The notes: a model not told the origin generated them from the letters alone. DNA of 64,000 nt from an uncultured Clostridium sp. (GCA_900553015.1 USBY01000003.1:1-64000); one strand, 5' to 3'; positions 49,683 to 58,667 are shown, numbered from the stretch's first letter. Numbers and translations: made by a program.

Positions 49683-50780
49683 ATGGATAAACTAATGGAT
49701 GTAATTAATTATTTTAAAACAATTGATTTAAAACAAGTAATTGATATTTTAATAGCCATTGCAATTATAATATTTTTCTATATATTTAGTTCTGGTTTAT
49801 CTTATATTTTAATAAGAATTTTTAAAAGAAAGAAAACTGATAAAGAACGAATAAAGAAAATGCCTTTTTATAAGCCACTAAAAATATTTTTTATAGTTTT
49901 AGGAATATTTTTAGCAACAAGAGTTTTGCAAATACAAGGAAAGGCAATGGATATAATCGAATTAACATTTAAGATTATTTGCGTAATTTTATTTGCAAAA
50001 GCATTAGCAGACTGTTTTACAACAGATTCAAAAACCATGAGAAAATTACAGAGAAAATTTATGACAGATGCTGATGATAATAGAATAAATTTTATATATA
50101 AAATTATAAGATGTGCTATATATATAATTGCCATTTTAGCAGTTATTGCGTTATTAGGAATTAACCTAAATACAATACTTGCTGGTTTAGGAATAGGAAG
50201 TGTTGTGCTTACATTAGCGGCACAAGATACAGCCAAAAATCTATTTGGTGGAGTTATGATATTAATAGATAAGCCATTTGTTATAGGAGATTGGGTTCAA
50301 ACTACAAATTATGAAGGAATTGTAGAAGATATAACATTTAGAAGTACTTGTATTCGTACATTTGATAATTCACTAGTAAATATACCAAATGGAGTATTAT
50401 CAAATGAAGCTGTTATAAACTGGAGTAAGATGGAAAAAAGAAAATATAAATTGGACTTAAAACTTCCATTAGATACACCAGTAGAAGTAATACAAAGAAT
50501 TACTAGTAAAATATATTTTATGCTTATAAATCATCCAAGTGTAATAAATGATGATACATATGTAAAATTTGATGAAATTGATCCAGATGGTGTTTCTATA
50601 ATGATATATGTTTTTACAAATTCTGTTGATTATGGCAGTTACTTAAATGCTAAAGAGCATATCAATAAAAACATACTAGAAATATTAGAAAAAGAGGGTG
50701 TGGATTTAGCATATCCAACAAGTACAGTACTAGTAAAAGATGGTAATAAAGTAAAAGAAGAAGTTAAAAAAATAAATTAG
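49683..50780 (+). CDS. mscS: MscS-family mechanosensitive channel
   Basis: 365 residues with about four to five membrane helices. The pore helix and beta domain signature LNTILAGLGIGSVVLTLAAQ leads into DTAKNLFGGVMILIDKPFVIGDWVQ (about 180-204), as in MscS. The C-terminal alpha-beta domain follows. It releases solutes on sudden drop in outside osmolarity. Probably co-transcribed with gltX. Confidence 0.9.
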   Translation: MDKLMDVINYFKTIDLKQVIDILIAIAIIIFFYIFSSGLSYILIRIFKRKKTDKERIKKMPFYKPLKIFFIVLGIFLATRVLQIQGKAMDIIELTFKIICVILFAKALADCFTTDSKTMRKLQRKFMTDADDNRINFIYKIIRCAIYIIAILAVIALLGINLNTILAGLGIGSVVLTLAAQDTAKNLFGGVMILIDKPFVIGDWVQTTNYEGIVEDITFRSTCIRTFDNSLVNIPNGVLSNEAVINWSKMEKRKYKLDLKLPLDTPVEVIQRITSKIYFMLINHPSVINDDTYVKFDEIDPDGVSIMIYVFTNSVDYGSYLNAKEHINKNILEILEKEGVDLAYPTSTVLVKDGNKVKEEVKKIN

Positions 50781-50789
50781 ATTTTTTAT

Positions 50790-50876
50790 GAACGTTCCTA
50801 GTGATTTGGGACGTTCTTTTTTCAGGGATTTGGTGTGTCCCCACAGGGATTTGGGGACGTTCCTTAAATCCCTTTT
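50790..50876. repeat. Dispersed GGGGACGTTCC repeat, copy 5 (compound)
   Basis: AACGTTCCTAGTGATTTGGG, ACGTTC, CAGGGATTTGGTGTGTCCCC, then CAGGGATTTGGGGACGTTCC and TTAAATCCC. Clearest statement of the unit: GGGATTTGGGGACGTTCC with a TTAAATCCC arm. Confidence 0.75.
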
Positions 50877-50889
50877 TAATTGTAACTTT

Positions 50890-50926
50890 AAACTGTAGAA
50901 GAGATAAAAAGCTTCTACAGTTTTTT
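50890..50926 (+). terminator. Terminator after mscS
   Basis: AACTGTAGAAG pairs with CTTCTACAGTT, followed by TTTT. Confidence 0.85.
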
Positions 50927-50986
50927 ACGTAAAAAGTGATTTATTTAATGAATAAAAAAATATTATTTAAAAATAATAATAAAAGG

Positions 50987-51015
50987 TTGACAAAAACACA
51001 TAGTATCAATATAAT
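50987..51015 (+). promoter_or_regulatory. Promoter of nadD-nadE
   Basis: TTGACA, 17 nt, TATAAT; perfect hexamers and spacing. Confidence 0.8.
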
Positions 51016-51028
51016 AATAACAAATGCA

Positions 51029-51050
51029 ACTTATTAACTTTTTGATAATA
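51029..51050 (+). promoter_or_regulatory. Putative NrtR operator at nadD
   Basis: Read on the reverse strand it is TATTATCAAAAAGTTAATA, identical over 22 bp (flanks included) to the element over the pncB start site at 56248. It lies just downstream of the predicted nadD transcription start. Confidence 0.7.
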
Positions 51051-51071
51051 TCAAATAAAGGAGAGATGCCT

Positions 51072-51680
51072 ATGGAAAATGATAAGATAATAGTAGTATT
51101 TGGAGGATCTTTTAATCCACCACTAAATTCACATTTTTCATTAGCAGAACAAATTGTATCCGAATATGAAAACGTAGAAAAGATAATTTTTGTACCAGTA
51201 AATCAAAAATATCAAAAGAAAGGTTTACTAGAAAATAAATATAGGTATGAAATGCTAAAATGCGTTTGTGATAAAAACGATAAATTCGAAGTATCAGATA
51301 TAGAATTAAGAAACGAAAGACAATTATACACTATAGAAACTTTAGAAGAAATTCAAAAGATGTATCCTAATAAAACAATCTGGTTTACAACAGGAAGTGA
51401 CAATTTAAGAGAATTAAATACTTGGGAAAAAGCGGACGAATTAGTCAAAAAATTTAAAGTACTAGTGTTAGAAAGAGATGAAGACTGTTTAGAAGATATA
51501 ATAAATAATGACAGATTTTTAAAAGAAAATGAAAAATCATTTATAAAAGTAAAAAATAATGTTAGAAGTGGCTTAAGTTCATCATTTGTAAGAGAAAAGA
51601 TTAAAGAAGGAAAAAGTATACGTTACTTTACACCAGATGAAGTATATTCATATATAAAAGTAAATAATTTATTTAAATGA
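51072..51680 (+). CDS. nadD: Nicotinate-nucleotide adenylyltransferase
   Basis: 202 residues from the ATG 6 nt after GGAGAG; upstream in-frame starts lie over the operator. The nucleotidyltransferase motif is GGSFNPPLNSH (about 10-20, with SH where GH is usual) and the second motif RSGLSSSFVRE (about 173-183). It converts NaMN to NaAD. First gene of the NAD operon with nadE. Confidence 0.9.
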   Translation: MENDKIIVVFGGSFNPPLNSHFSLAEQIVSEYENVEKIIFVPVNQKYQKKGLLENKYRYEMLKCVCDKNDKFEVSDIELRNERQLYTIETLEEIQKMYPNKTIWFTTGSDNLRELNTWEKADELVKKFKVLVLERDEDCLEDIINNDRFLKENEKSFIKVKNNVRSGLSSSFVREKIKEGKSIRYFTPDEVYSYIKVNNLFK

Positions 51681-51682
51681 AC

Positions 51683-51715
51683 TTTGAACTTTAGGGACGG
51701 GGGTAAAAGTTCAAA
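51683..51715. repeat. TTTGAACTTT hairpin repeat, copy 2
   Basis: TTTGAACTTT and AAAGTTCAAA enclose AGGGACGGGGGTA, which differs at only two loop positions from copy 1 at 47897. It sits between nadD and nadE, 18 nt before the nadE start. Confidence 0.75.
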
Positions 51716-51732
51716 ATAAAGGAGGAAGTTAG

Positions 51733-52500
51733 ATGTTAAGTAAAATAGAATTAAGGAAACACATAGATAAAATAGTTTTGTGGATACAGGACTATGTAAA
51801 CAAAGTAGGAGCCAAAGGAGTGGTAATTGGAAATAGTGGAGGTAAAGATAGTGCTACAGTTATAGCACTTGCAAGCATTGCATTAGGAAAAGAAAAAGTT
51901 TTAACTGTTGGAATGCCATGTCAGTCAAAAGAAAAGGATTTAGAAGATGCAAAACTAGTTGCTCAAACTTTTGGTGTAAAAATTTTAGAAATTAATTTAA
52001 CAGATACATATGAAAAATTAGAAAAAGAGCTTAATACAAAAATAGGTAAAGAATTGGCAGAAGAAGCAAAAATAAATATTAAACCAAGACTTAGAATGAC
52101 TACACTATATGCGATTGCACAAAATTATAATTATCTAGTTATTGGAACAGGAAATTTGTGTGAAGCAATGGTTGGATATACAACAAAATGGGGAGACAGT
52201 GCAAGTGATTTTAATCCAATTGCAAACTTTACAGTTGATGAGGTCTTAAAGATAGGAGAAATATTAGGAGTACCTGAGAAAATTATAAAAAAGGCACCAA
52301 GTGATGGATTAAGTGATAAAAGTGACGAAGAAAAAATGGGAATAACATATAAGGAAGTTGCAGAATATATAGAAACAGGAAAAACGAATGAAGAGAAAAT
52401 GAAAAAAATAGAAAAACGATATATGAATTCTAAACATAAAAGAGAAAAAATCCCAACATACGATTTTGAAAGAAAAAATTATTTAAATGAATTGAAATAA
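51733..52500 (+). CDS. nadE: NH3-dependent NAD+ synthetase
   Basis: 255 residues. The ATP pyrophosphatase motif GNSGGKDSATV is at about 33-43, and GTGNLCEAMVGYTTKWGDSASDFNPI at about 140-165. It lacks a glutaminase domain, so it uses free ammonia. It makes NAD from NaAD, the step after NadD. AGGAGG precedes ATG. Confidence 0.94.
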   Translation: MLSKIELRKHIDKIVLWIQDYVNKVGAKGVVIGNSGGKDSATVIALASIALGKEKVLTVGMPCQSKEKDLEDAKLVAQTFGVKILEINLTDTYEKLEKELNTKIGKELAEEAKINIKPRLRMTTLYAIAQNYNYLVIGTGNLCEAMVGYTTKWGDSASDFNPIANFTVDEVLKIGEILGVPEKIIKKAPSDGLSDKSDEEKMGITYKEVAEYIETGKTNEEKMKKIEKRYMNSKHKREKIPTYDFERKNYLNELK

Positions 52501-52515
52501 TAAGGGGAGATTTTT

Positions 52516-53601
52516 ATGAAGGATGATATTAAAACCAAAATAAAAAAGGTTTTTTCATATGTGTTTATAGATGGTTTAACAGGAATGGCTTGGGGCTTAT
52601 TTTCTACCTTAATTATTGGCTTGATAATAGAGCAGCTAGGAAAATTAATTGGTGGAAATGTAGGAAATTTGATTGTAGTAATTGGAAAAATAGCTGCAAG
52701 CTTAACTGGTGCAGGTATTGGAGTTGGAGTAGCAGTAAAATATAAGGAAACACCTTTTGTTACAATTTCTGCAGCGATTGCAGGGGTAATAGGTGCTTTT
52801 GCAAGTAAGATATTACAAGGTTCTGTCTTTGTAGATGGAACTATTATTTTAAATGGACCTGGAGAGCCACTTGGAGCATTTATAGCAAGTTTTATAGGAA
52901 TTATTTGTGGTAGATGGATACAAGGTAAAACTAAATTGGATATTATTTTAGTTCCTATTTTTACAATAATGATAGGTGGAGCTGTTGGATTATTAGTGGG
53001 GCCTCCAATTTCAAATTTTATGCTAGCATTAGGAGAACTTATTAATTGGGCAGTGGATAAACAACCAGTTATAATGGGAATATTAGTATCTGTTTTGATG
53101 GGAATGATATTAACTCTACCAATAAGTTCTGCAGCACTGGCTATCATATTAAATTTAAGTGGATTAGCAGGTGGAGCAGCTACAGTTGGTTGCTGTGCTA
53201 ATATGGTTGGATTTGCAGTTGCAAGCTTTAAAGAAAATGGAATTTCTGGACTTATTTCGCAAGGATTGGGAACATCAATGTTGCAAGTTCCAAATATTAT
53301 GAAAAAGCCAATTATCTGGCTTCCTGCAATTATTGCTAGTGCAATTTTAGGACCAATTTCGACTGTGGTATTACATATGACAAATAATGCTTCTGGAGCA
53401 GGAATGGGAACAGCAGGTTTGGTTGGTCAACTAATGACCTGGCAAGATATGAGTGGAAGTGAAAATGGAGTGGTATTAATAATAAAAATTATATTACTAC
53501 ATTTTATATTACCTGCTGTTATAGCTTGGGTTACAAGTTATATTATGAGAATAAAGGGTTTGATAAAAGACGGAGATATGAAGCTTGAAAGCAGCATCTA
53601 G
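52516..53601 (+). CDS. PTS EIIC-like integral membrane protein (PF13303-like)
   Basis: 361 residues, almost wholly hydrophobic with eight to ten membrane helices and Gly-rich turns (LTGAGIGVGVAVKYKE, GPGEPLGAFIASFIGIICGR). It matches the membrane IIC-only PTS-like family. No EIIA, EIIB or sugar genes are nearby. It begins 15 nt after nadE, so it may be transcribed with the NAD genes; a role in NAD precursor uptake is possible but only inferred from position. Confidence 0.65.
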   Translation: MKDDIKTKIKKVFSYVFIDGLTGMAWGLFSTLIIGLIIEQLGKLIGGNVGNLIVVIGKIAASLTGAGIGVGVAVKYKETPFVTISAAIAGVIGAFASKILQGSVFVDGTIILNGPGEPLGAFIASFIGIICGRWIQGKTKLDIILVPIFTIMIGGAVGLLVGPPISNFMLALGELINWAVDKQPVIMGILVSVLMGMILTLPISSAALAIILNLSGLAGGAATVGCCANMVGFAVASFKENGISGLISQGLGTSMLQVPNIMKKPIIWLPAIIASAILGPISTVVLHMTNNASGAGMGTAGLVGQLMTWQDMSGSENGVVLIIKIILLHFILPAVIAWVTSYIMRIKGLIKDGDMKLESSI

Positions 53602-53602
53602 A

Positions 53603-53631
53603 TTGACTTAAAGCGTAAAATGGTGTATAAT
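53603..53631 (+). promoter_or_regulatory. Promoter of the 109-residue membrane cassette gene
   Basis: TTGACT, 17 nt, TATAAT, starting directly behind the stop of the EIIC-like gene. Confidence 0.7.
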
Positions 53632-53667
53632 ATAGTTTAGACAAAATGAAAAGAGAGGTAGAGAATT

Positions 53668-53997
53668 ATGAAAAAAATACGGATAGGTTACAACCAATTA
53701 AATGTTAACTCAAAATATGCTTTGGCATATATTTGGTTTGTGATAGCAGTAATAGCGATTGCTTTGGGTTGCAAAGTTAACACGAATTATTTTATTATAA
53801 TTCCAATGATGTTAACCTTTCAATTGTTTTTATTTAATAAGGCAATACATATACTATTAATGATTCCTTTAATAATGGAAATTGTGGTTTTGACGGTGTA
53901 TATTGCAGAGAAAAATATAACGGTTGGTACGGTAGTATCAATGGAATTATTAATTGCTTATTTTGGATCGTATTTTTTTAGAGGGCATGCTGGCTAA
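53668..53997 (+). CDS. Small membrane protein cassette, unknown function
   Basis: 109 residues with three to four membrane helices (about 18-36, 42-62, 67-85, 92-104). No family recognised. It has its own promoter, AGAGGTAG ribosome binding site and terminator, like the foreign cassettes, and uses ACG and GTG codons more than its neighbours, though its GC is only slightly raised. Codon 5 is CGG (at 53680) followed by A; a +1 shift there would meet TAG at once, so the CGG must be read in frame for any product. Confidence 0.6.
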   Translation: MKKIRIGYNQLNVNSKYALAYIWFVIAVIAIALGCKVNTNYFIIIPMMLTFQLFLFNKAIHILLMIPLIMEIVVLTVYIAEKNITVGTVVSMELLIAYFGSYFFRGHAG

Positions 53998-54017
53998 AGC
54001 ATGCTCTTTTCCTTTTT
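53981..54017 (+). terminator. Terminator of the 109-residue membrane cassette gene
   Basis: GAGGGCATGCT and AGCATGCTCTTTT form the stem, overlapping the last codons, followed by CCTTTTT. Confidence 0.75.
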
Positions 54018-54052
54018 AATTTAGAGTTTAAGAAAAGTGCCCAAAGTCACGA

Positions 54053-54081
54053 TTGACAAAAACAACCAATCATAGTATTAT
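54053..54081 (+). promoter_or_regulatory. Promoter of the NrtR-like gene
   Basis: TTGACA, 17 nt, TATTAT. The region after the -35 (TATTATAATGATATTAAGA) resembles the NAD operator only weakly, so self-control is uncertain. Confidence 0.55.
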
Positions 54082-54111
54082 AATGATATTAAGAGATAAG
54101 GAGAGATATAT

Positions 54112-54987
54112 ATGACAGAGGAAGAATTTTTAAAAAATTATGATTCAAATCAATTTTTTAAACCATCTGTAACGGTTGATTCTATAATATTTACAATACG
54201 TGATGTAGAAACAGATAATTATAGAAAATTACCAGAAAAGAAATTACAAGTCTTATTAGTTAAAAGGGCAGAACATCCATATATGGGTAAATGGTCATTA
54301 CCTGGAACATTTGTTAGAAAAGAAGAAAGATTTGAGGAAGCTGTACAAAGAAGTTTAAAGGCTAAAACAAATATGCAAGATATATATTTAGAACAATTAT
54401 ATTCATGGGGAGATCCAAATCGTGATCCAAGAACTAGAATAATTAGTACATCATATATGGGGCTTGTAGATAGTGAAAAAGTTTGCATTAAATCTGGAGG
54501 AAGTACACAAGATGCAAATTGGTTTACTGTTACATTAAATTCTATTAAAGAGAAAATGACAGAAAATAAACATGGATATAAAAAAGAAGAAGAGATAGAA
54601 ATCTTATTAGAAAGCAAGACAGAAACTGTAAGAAACAAAGTAAAAGTGGTCAAAGAATTAGTTGATGGAAACCAAATTATATATACACAAATATTAGAAT
54701 CTGAACTTGCTTTTGACCATGCAAAAATGCTTATTTATGCAATTGAAAGATTAAAGAATAAAGTTGAGTATACAACAATTGCATTTAACTTAATGCCAGA
54801 GAAATTTACATTAACTAAATTACAACAGGTATATGAAATATTGTTAGACAAGCCATTATTAAAAGCTAATTTTAGAAGGAAGATTGCAGATATGGTTATA
54901 GAAACAGATGAATATGAAGAAAATGCAGGACATAGACCTTCAAAATTATATTGCTTTAATAAAAATTGGCAGCCACATATATTTTAA
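54112..54987 (+). CDS. nrtR: NrtR-like Nudix regulator of NAD metabolism
   Basis: 291 residues. The N-terminal Nudix fold (about 25-150) has a decayed Nudix box: G-TFVRKEERFEEAVQRSLKAKT lacks the REUXEE catalytic Glu residues, as expected of a sensor rather than an enzyme. The C-terminal part (about 220-290) is a winged helix with FTLTKLQQVYEILLDKPLLK and FRRKIADMV, the NrtR DNA-binding layout. NrtR proteins bind NAD-pathway operators and respond to ADP-ribose or related signals. Neighbours nadD, nadE and pncB, and the shared operator, support this. Confidence 0.85.
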   Translation: MTEEEFLKNYDSNQFFKPSVTVDSIIFTIRDVETDNYRKLPEKKLQVLLVKRAEHPYMGKWSLPGTFVRKEERFEEAVQRSLKAKTNMQDIYLEQLYSWGDPNRDPRTRIISTSYMGLVDSEKVCIKSGGSTQDANWFTVTLNSIKEKMTENKHGYKKEEEIEILLESKTETVRNKVKVVKELVDGNQIIYTQILESELAFDHAKMLIYAIERLKNKVEYTTIAFNLMPEKFTLTKLQQVYEILLDKPLLKANFRRKIADMVIETDEYEENAGHRPSKLYCFNKNWQPHIF

Positions 54988-55013
54988 ATATAGGAGAATA
55001 CTTGCTAAAAACG

Positions 55014-55042
55014 TTGAAAAACTAATAAATTTACGATATAAT
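55014..55042 (+). promoter_or_regulatory. Promoter of the radical SAM cassette
   Basis: TTGAAA, 17 nt, TATAAT, 75 nt before the gene. Confidence 0.65.
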
Positions 55043-55117
55043 AATTATGTATACTAATACAGAATCTCCGGTATACAACAAGCTTTTTACAAAAAAATAT
55101 TTAAGGAGGAATTTATT

Positions 55118-56020
55118 ATGTCAAAAAGAGATGCACAATCACTTAGCGTATGTGTGCCTGGAAAGGCATGTGTTAATCGGTGTAAGTACTGTGTAGCATG
55201 TATGCACACAGACGTGTACAAAAATCAGATGAATGAAAACCTTCCGTTTTATGATTTGTATTTGGAAGATTATATTCGTAGAATGGTATATGCAAAGGAG
55301 AATGACGCTAATATCATGATGATTACTGGCGACATCGAACCTTTGCAGAACCGTCATTTCTTGATGACGTTGTCACTTTTAAACAAGTTTGTGCTTCCAT
55401 ACCACAAATGCACATCTTTTAACTGGATTGAACTGCAGACATCTGGTGTTTTATTAGATAGACCATACGCCAGATTTCTGCGCAATACAGTAGGTGTTAG
55501 TGTAATGTCACTGTCACTTTCATCTTTTAATGATGACGACAATTGTGAGATTTCCGGTATTGCAGAGAAAAACAAAATCTGTATAGAAGAAGTATGCAAA
55601 ATTGCCAAAGACTATGACTTTACATTAAGGCTTAGTCTTAATATGAACAAGGCAATGCTTAAGAGTGTAGGAGGAACTGTCGAAGGGCTTTTTAAAAAAG
55701 CGAAAAAGCTCGGAGCAGACCAGATTACATTCCGAAAGTTGTATGTTGAAGGAGACAACCAACAGAGCCACTGGATAGAACAGAATGCAGTATCACAGGC
55801 AGTGTTCATGAAAATCGATGAATATATCAGAGAGAATGGACATCTTATAGATATCCTTCCATATGGATATGAACAGTACAGTGTAGACGGAATGTCCGCT
55901 GTGGTGGACAAGGACTGCATGAATGAGGAGAGAACACAGAAACAGGTTTCAAAATATTTTGTTTTGAGACCTGATTGTAAACTGTATAACGGTTGGCAGA
56001 AAGAGGACTTGATTTTTTGA
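55118..56020 (+). CDS. Radical SAM protein in a foreign-looking cassette
   Basis: 300 residues. The radical SAM cluster motif CVNRCKYC (CxxxCxxC, about 18-25) is present, followed by MITGDIEPL in place of the usual GGEP and a partial TIM barrel. There is no extra cluster domain. Codon use and GC (CTG, CGT, CGC, GTG) differ sharply from nrtR and pncB on both sides, and it has its own promoter and GC-rich terminator. Codon 21 (55178) is CGG, read as the Arg of the motif; a +1 shift there would stop after five codons. Substrate unknown. Confidence 0.8.
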   Translation: MSKRDAQSLSVCVPGKACVNRCKYCVACMHTDVYKNQMNENLPFYDLYLEDYIRRMVYAKENDANIMMITGDIEPLQNRHFLMTLSLLNKFVLPYHKCTSFNWIELQTSGVLLDRPYARFLRNTVGVSVMSLSLSSFNDDDNCEISGIAEKNKICIEEVCKIAKDYDFTLRLSLNMNKAMLKSVGGTVEGLFKKAKKLGADQITFRKLYVEGDNQQSHWIEQNAVSQAVFMKIDEYIRENGHLIDILPYGYEQYSVDGMSAVVDKDCMNEERTQKQVSKYFVLRPDCKLYNGWQKEDLIF

Positions 56021-56036
56021 CATAATCCGTTTTAGA

Positions 56037-56078
56037 CGGGGAGAGGGAGTTAGCGTTGCTGACTCCCTCTCCACTTGT
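56037..56078 (+). terminator. Terminator of the radical SAM cassette
   Basis: GGAGAGGGAGT pairs with ACTCCCTCTCC around an inner TAGCG/TGCTG loop region. Confidence 0.8.
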
Positions 56079-56180
56079 CTTAAAAATACCGAAATATAAC
56101 TAGGAGTAGCCAGTAATTTATTAGTTTAAATCAGCTACAAAATGGGAAAAATTAAAGAAGGAGAAAGCCATCAGATTACT

Positions 56181-56199
56181 TATTATCAAAAAGATAATA
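56181..56199 (+). promoter_or_regulatory. Putative NrtR operator upstream of pncB
   Basis: Perfect inverted repeat TATTATC-AAAAA-GATAATA, 18 nt before the -35. Confidence 0.7.
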
Positions 56200-56216
56200 T
56201 TTATTTGCAAAATCTA

Positions 56217-56245
56217 TTGACAAAAAGAAATGATATACATATAAT
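56217..56245 (+). promoter_or_regulatory. Promoter of pncB
   Basis: TTGACA, 17 nt, TATAAT. Confidence 0.8.
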
Positions 56246-56247
56246 GT

Positions 56248-56269
56248 TATTATCAAAAAGTTAATAAGT
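56248..56269 (+). promoter_or_regulatory. Putative NrtR operator over the pncB start site
   Basis: TATTATCAAAAAGTTAATA plus AGT, beginning 2 nt after the -10. It is the exact reverse complement of the nadD element at 51029-51050. Confidence 0.72.
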
Positions 56270-56291
56270 ACCAAAAATAGGAGGAATTGGT

Positions 56292-57729
56292 ATGAATAAT
56301 CAAAGATTAGAATTAGTAGCAGACTTTTATGAGTACACAATGGCAAATGGATATTTTAACAAAAACATGGAAGACAGAATAGCGTATTTTGATGTGTTTT
56401 TCAGAAAAGTACCAGATGAAGGTGGATATGCAATAGTAGCTGGACTAGAGCAAATAATTAATTACATAAGAAATTTATCGTTTGATGAAGAAGATATAAG
56501 CTACTTAAGAAAACAAAATAAATTTTCAGAAGAATTCTTAAATTATCTAGAAAATTTTAGATTTACAGGAGATATATGGGCAATACCAGAAGGAACAGTA
56601 GTATTTCCAAATGAACCACTAATAACAGTAAAAGCACCAATAATACAAGCACAATTATTAGAAACAATGCTATTACTTACAACTAATCATCAATCTTTGA
56701 TTGCAACAAAAACAAGTAGAATTGTAAGAGAAGCACAGGGAAGACCTGTTATGGAATTTGGTGCAAGAAGAGCACATGGTATTAATGCAGCAGTAGAAGG
56801 TGCAAGAGCAGCAATTATAGGTGGTGCAGTAGGAACATCATGTACATTATCTGCAAAGGAATTTAATGTACCAGCAAGTGGTACAATGGCACATAGTTGG
56901 ATTCAAAGTTTTGATTCAGAATACGAAGCTTTTAAAACATATGCAGAGCTATATCCAGATGATTGTACATTTTTGATAGACACATACAATACAATCGAAT
57001 CTGGTCTTCCAAATGCAATTAAAGTATTTAATGAAGTTCTAAAACCTAAAGGATATAGACCAAAAGCAGTTAGACTAGATAGTGGCGATTTAGCATATTT
57101 GTCTAAAAAGGTCAGAAAAATATTAGATGAAGCAGGATATGAAGATTGCAAAATATGTGCTACAAATTCACTTGATGAATATTTAATAAAATCATTAATA
57201 GAACAAGATGCTAAAATTGATTTATTTGGAGTAGGGGAAAATTTAATTACTGCAAAAAGTGAACCAGTCTTTGGAGGAGTATATAAACTAGTTGCATTAG
57301 AAAAAGACAAAAAAATAGTACCAAAAATTAAAGTAAGTGAAAATACAGCAAAAGTTACAAATCCAAGCTTTAAAAAAGTATATCGTTTTTATGATAATGA
57401 AACTAAAAAAGCAATAGCAGATGTAATTACATTAGCAGATGAAATTATAGACGAAAGAGAGTATATGATTTTTGATCCTCAAAATCCATGGAAAAAGAAA
57501 GTTTTAAAAGATTACTCTATAAGACTACTTCAAGAAAAAATATTTGAAGAACGGAAAATTAATATATAAAAATCCAGAACTAAAAGAAATTGCTAAATAT
57601 TCTAAAAAAGAATTAGATAGTATGTGGGAGGAAGTTAAACGTATAGAAAATCCACATAAATATTACGTGGATTTATCTAAAAAATTATGGATATTAAAAA
57701 ATAATATGTTAAATAATATATATTTTTAA
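56292..57729 (+). CDS. pncB: Nicotinate phosphoribosyltransferase, needs +1 frameshift at CGG
   Basis: Joined length is 478 residues: 56292-57551, then 57553-57729, close to the usual size. Motifs include DFYEYTMANGYF (about 10-21), FGARRAHGINAA (about 156-167), a GTMAHSWIQSF His (about 196-206) and VRLDSGDLAYLSKKVR (about 259-274). Near the end, GAA CGG AAA ATT AAT ATA TAA becomes GAA [C] GGA AAA TTA ATA TAT, giving EGKLIYKNPELKEIAKY and a further 59 residues, a typical PncB C-terminus. Without the shift only that tail is lost. It makes NaMN from nicotinate for the NadD-NadE route. Controlled by two putative NrtR operators. Confidence 0.92.
57552..57555 (+). other. +1 frameshift site CGGA in pncB
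   Basis: In-frame CGG after GAA. Skipping C gives GGA (Gly) in the conserved E-G-K-L-I-Y segment. The zero-frame stop TAA follows four codons later. Confidence 0.85.
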
Positions 57730-57804
57730 AATAAGAATATGCTTTACTAAACTTTTGTCTTTAGATATAATGTAAAAAGTTTAGTACATGGGGATGATGT
57801 AGCA

Positions 57805-58659
57805 ATGATTAAACTTATAGCAAGTGATTTAGATGGAACAATGTTCGAAAAAGGAAATGTAATACCAGAAACTAACTTAAAAGCAATAAATGATATTAAT
57901 AATTCAAATATAAATTTTACAATATGCACAGGAAAAACATATTCCTTATTTAAAAATATATGTGAAGATATAGGAACTGGATATGGAATATTTGGAAATG
58001 GAAATCAGATAATTAACTTAAAAACTGGTGAAGAAATTTATAGAAAATTATTAAGAAACGAAGATGTACTTTTTTGCATAAATACAGCAAAAAAGTTGAA
58101 GTTACATGTACACTTATATACTAATAAAGAAGTAATAACCGAAAAACTATTATATATGGATTTAAGAAATTTTGAATTAACTAAAAATGATAAAAATGTA
58201 GATTTAGAATTTAAAATTGTAACAGATATTCAAGAATATGTAGAAAGAGAAAATCCAGAAATATTAAAACTAGTAATTTCTGCAGAAAAAGATTTAGCAA
58301 TTCTAAAAGAAGAGTTTGTTAAAAATAAAAATTTACAAGTAAATTTAATTAGAAAAGTTGATAAATATAGAGATGAAATTATAGGAAAAGAATATGAATA
58401 TTTAGATATTATGCCAGCAGGAATTAATAAGGAGCAAGCACTTGAAGTATTAGAAAATTATTTAAAAATAGATAAAAGTGAAGTGCTGGCGATAGGTGAT
58501 AATTTAAATGATTTAGAAATGATAAAAGATTCTGGAGTTGGTATTGCTGTTGCAAATGCATATGACGAAGTAAAAGAAGTTGCTAATTATACAACAACCA
58601 CTACTGCACAAAATGGTGGTTTTGCAGAAGCAGTATATAAATTTATAGAACTTAAATAG
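57805..58659 (+). CDS. HAD-superfamily hydrolase, Cof type
   Basis: 284 residues. HAD motif I is ASDLDGTMFEKG (about 5-16), motif II is in FTICTGKTY, and motif IV is AIGDNLNDLEMI (about 230-241) with a Cof-type cap between. Such enzymes remove phosphate from sugar phosphates, flavin or pyridoxal phosphates; the substrate here is unknown. A long inverted repeat (ACTAAACTTTT/AAAAGTTTAGT) lies in the 75-nt gap after pncB. Confidence 0.85.
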   Translation: MIKLIASDLDGTMFEKGNVIPETNLKAINDINNSNINFTICTGKTYSLFKNICEDIGTGYGIFGNGNQIINLKTGEEIYRKLLRNEDVLFCINTAKKLKLHVHLYTNKEVITEKLLYMDLRNFELTKNDKNVDLEFKIVTDIQEYVERENPEILKLVISAEKDLAILKEEFVKNKNLQVNLIRKVDKYRDEIIGKEYEYLDIMPAGINKEQALEVLENYLKIDKSEVLAIGDNLNDLEMIKDSGVGIAVANAYDEVKEVANYTTTTTAQNGGFAEAVYKFIELK

Positions 58660-58667
58660 AAATAAAA

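Noticed and set aside
53668..53682. CGG at codon 5 of the small membrane gene as a sixth frameshift site
   Set aside because: The +1 frame meets TAG immediately, and the zero frame gives a coherent membrane protein.
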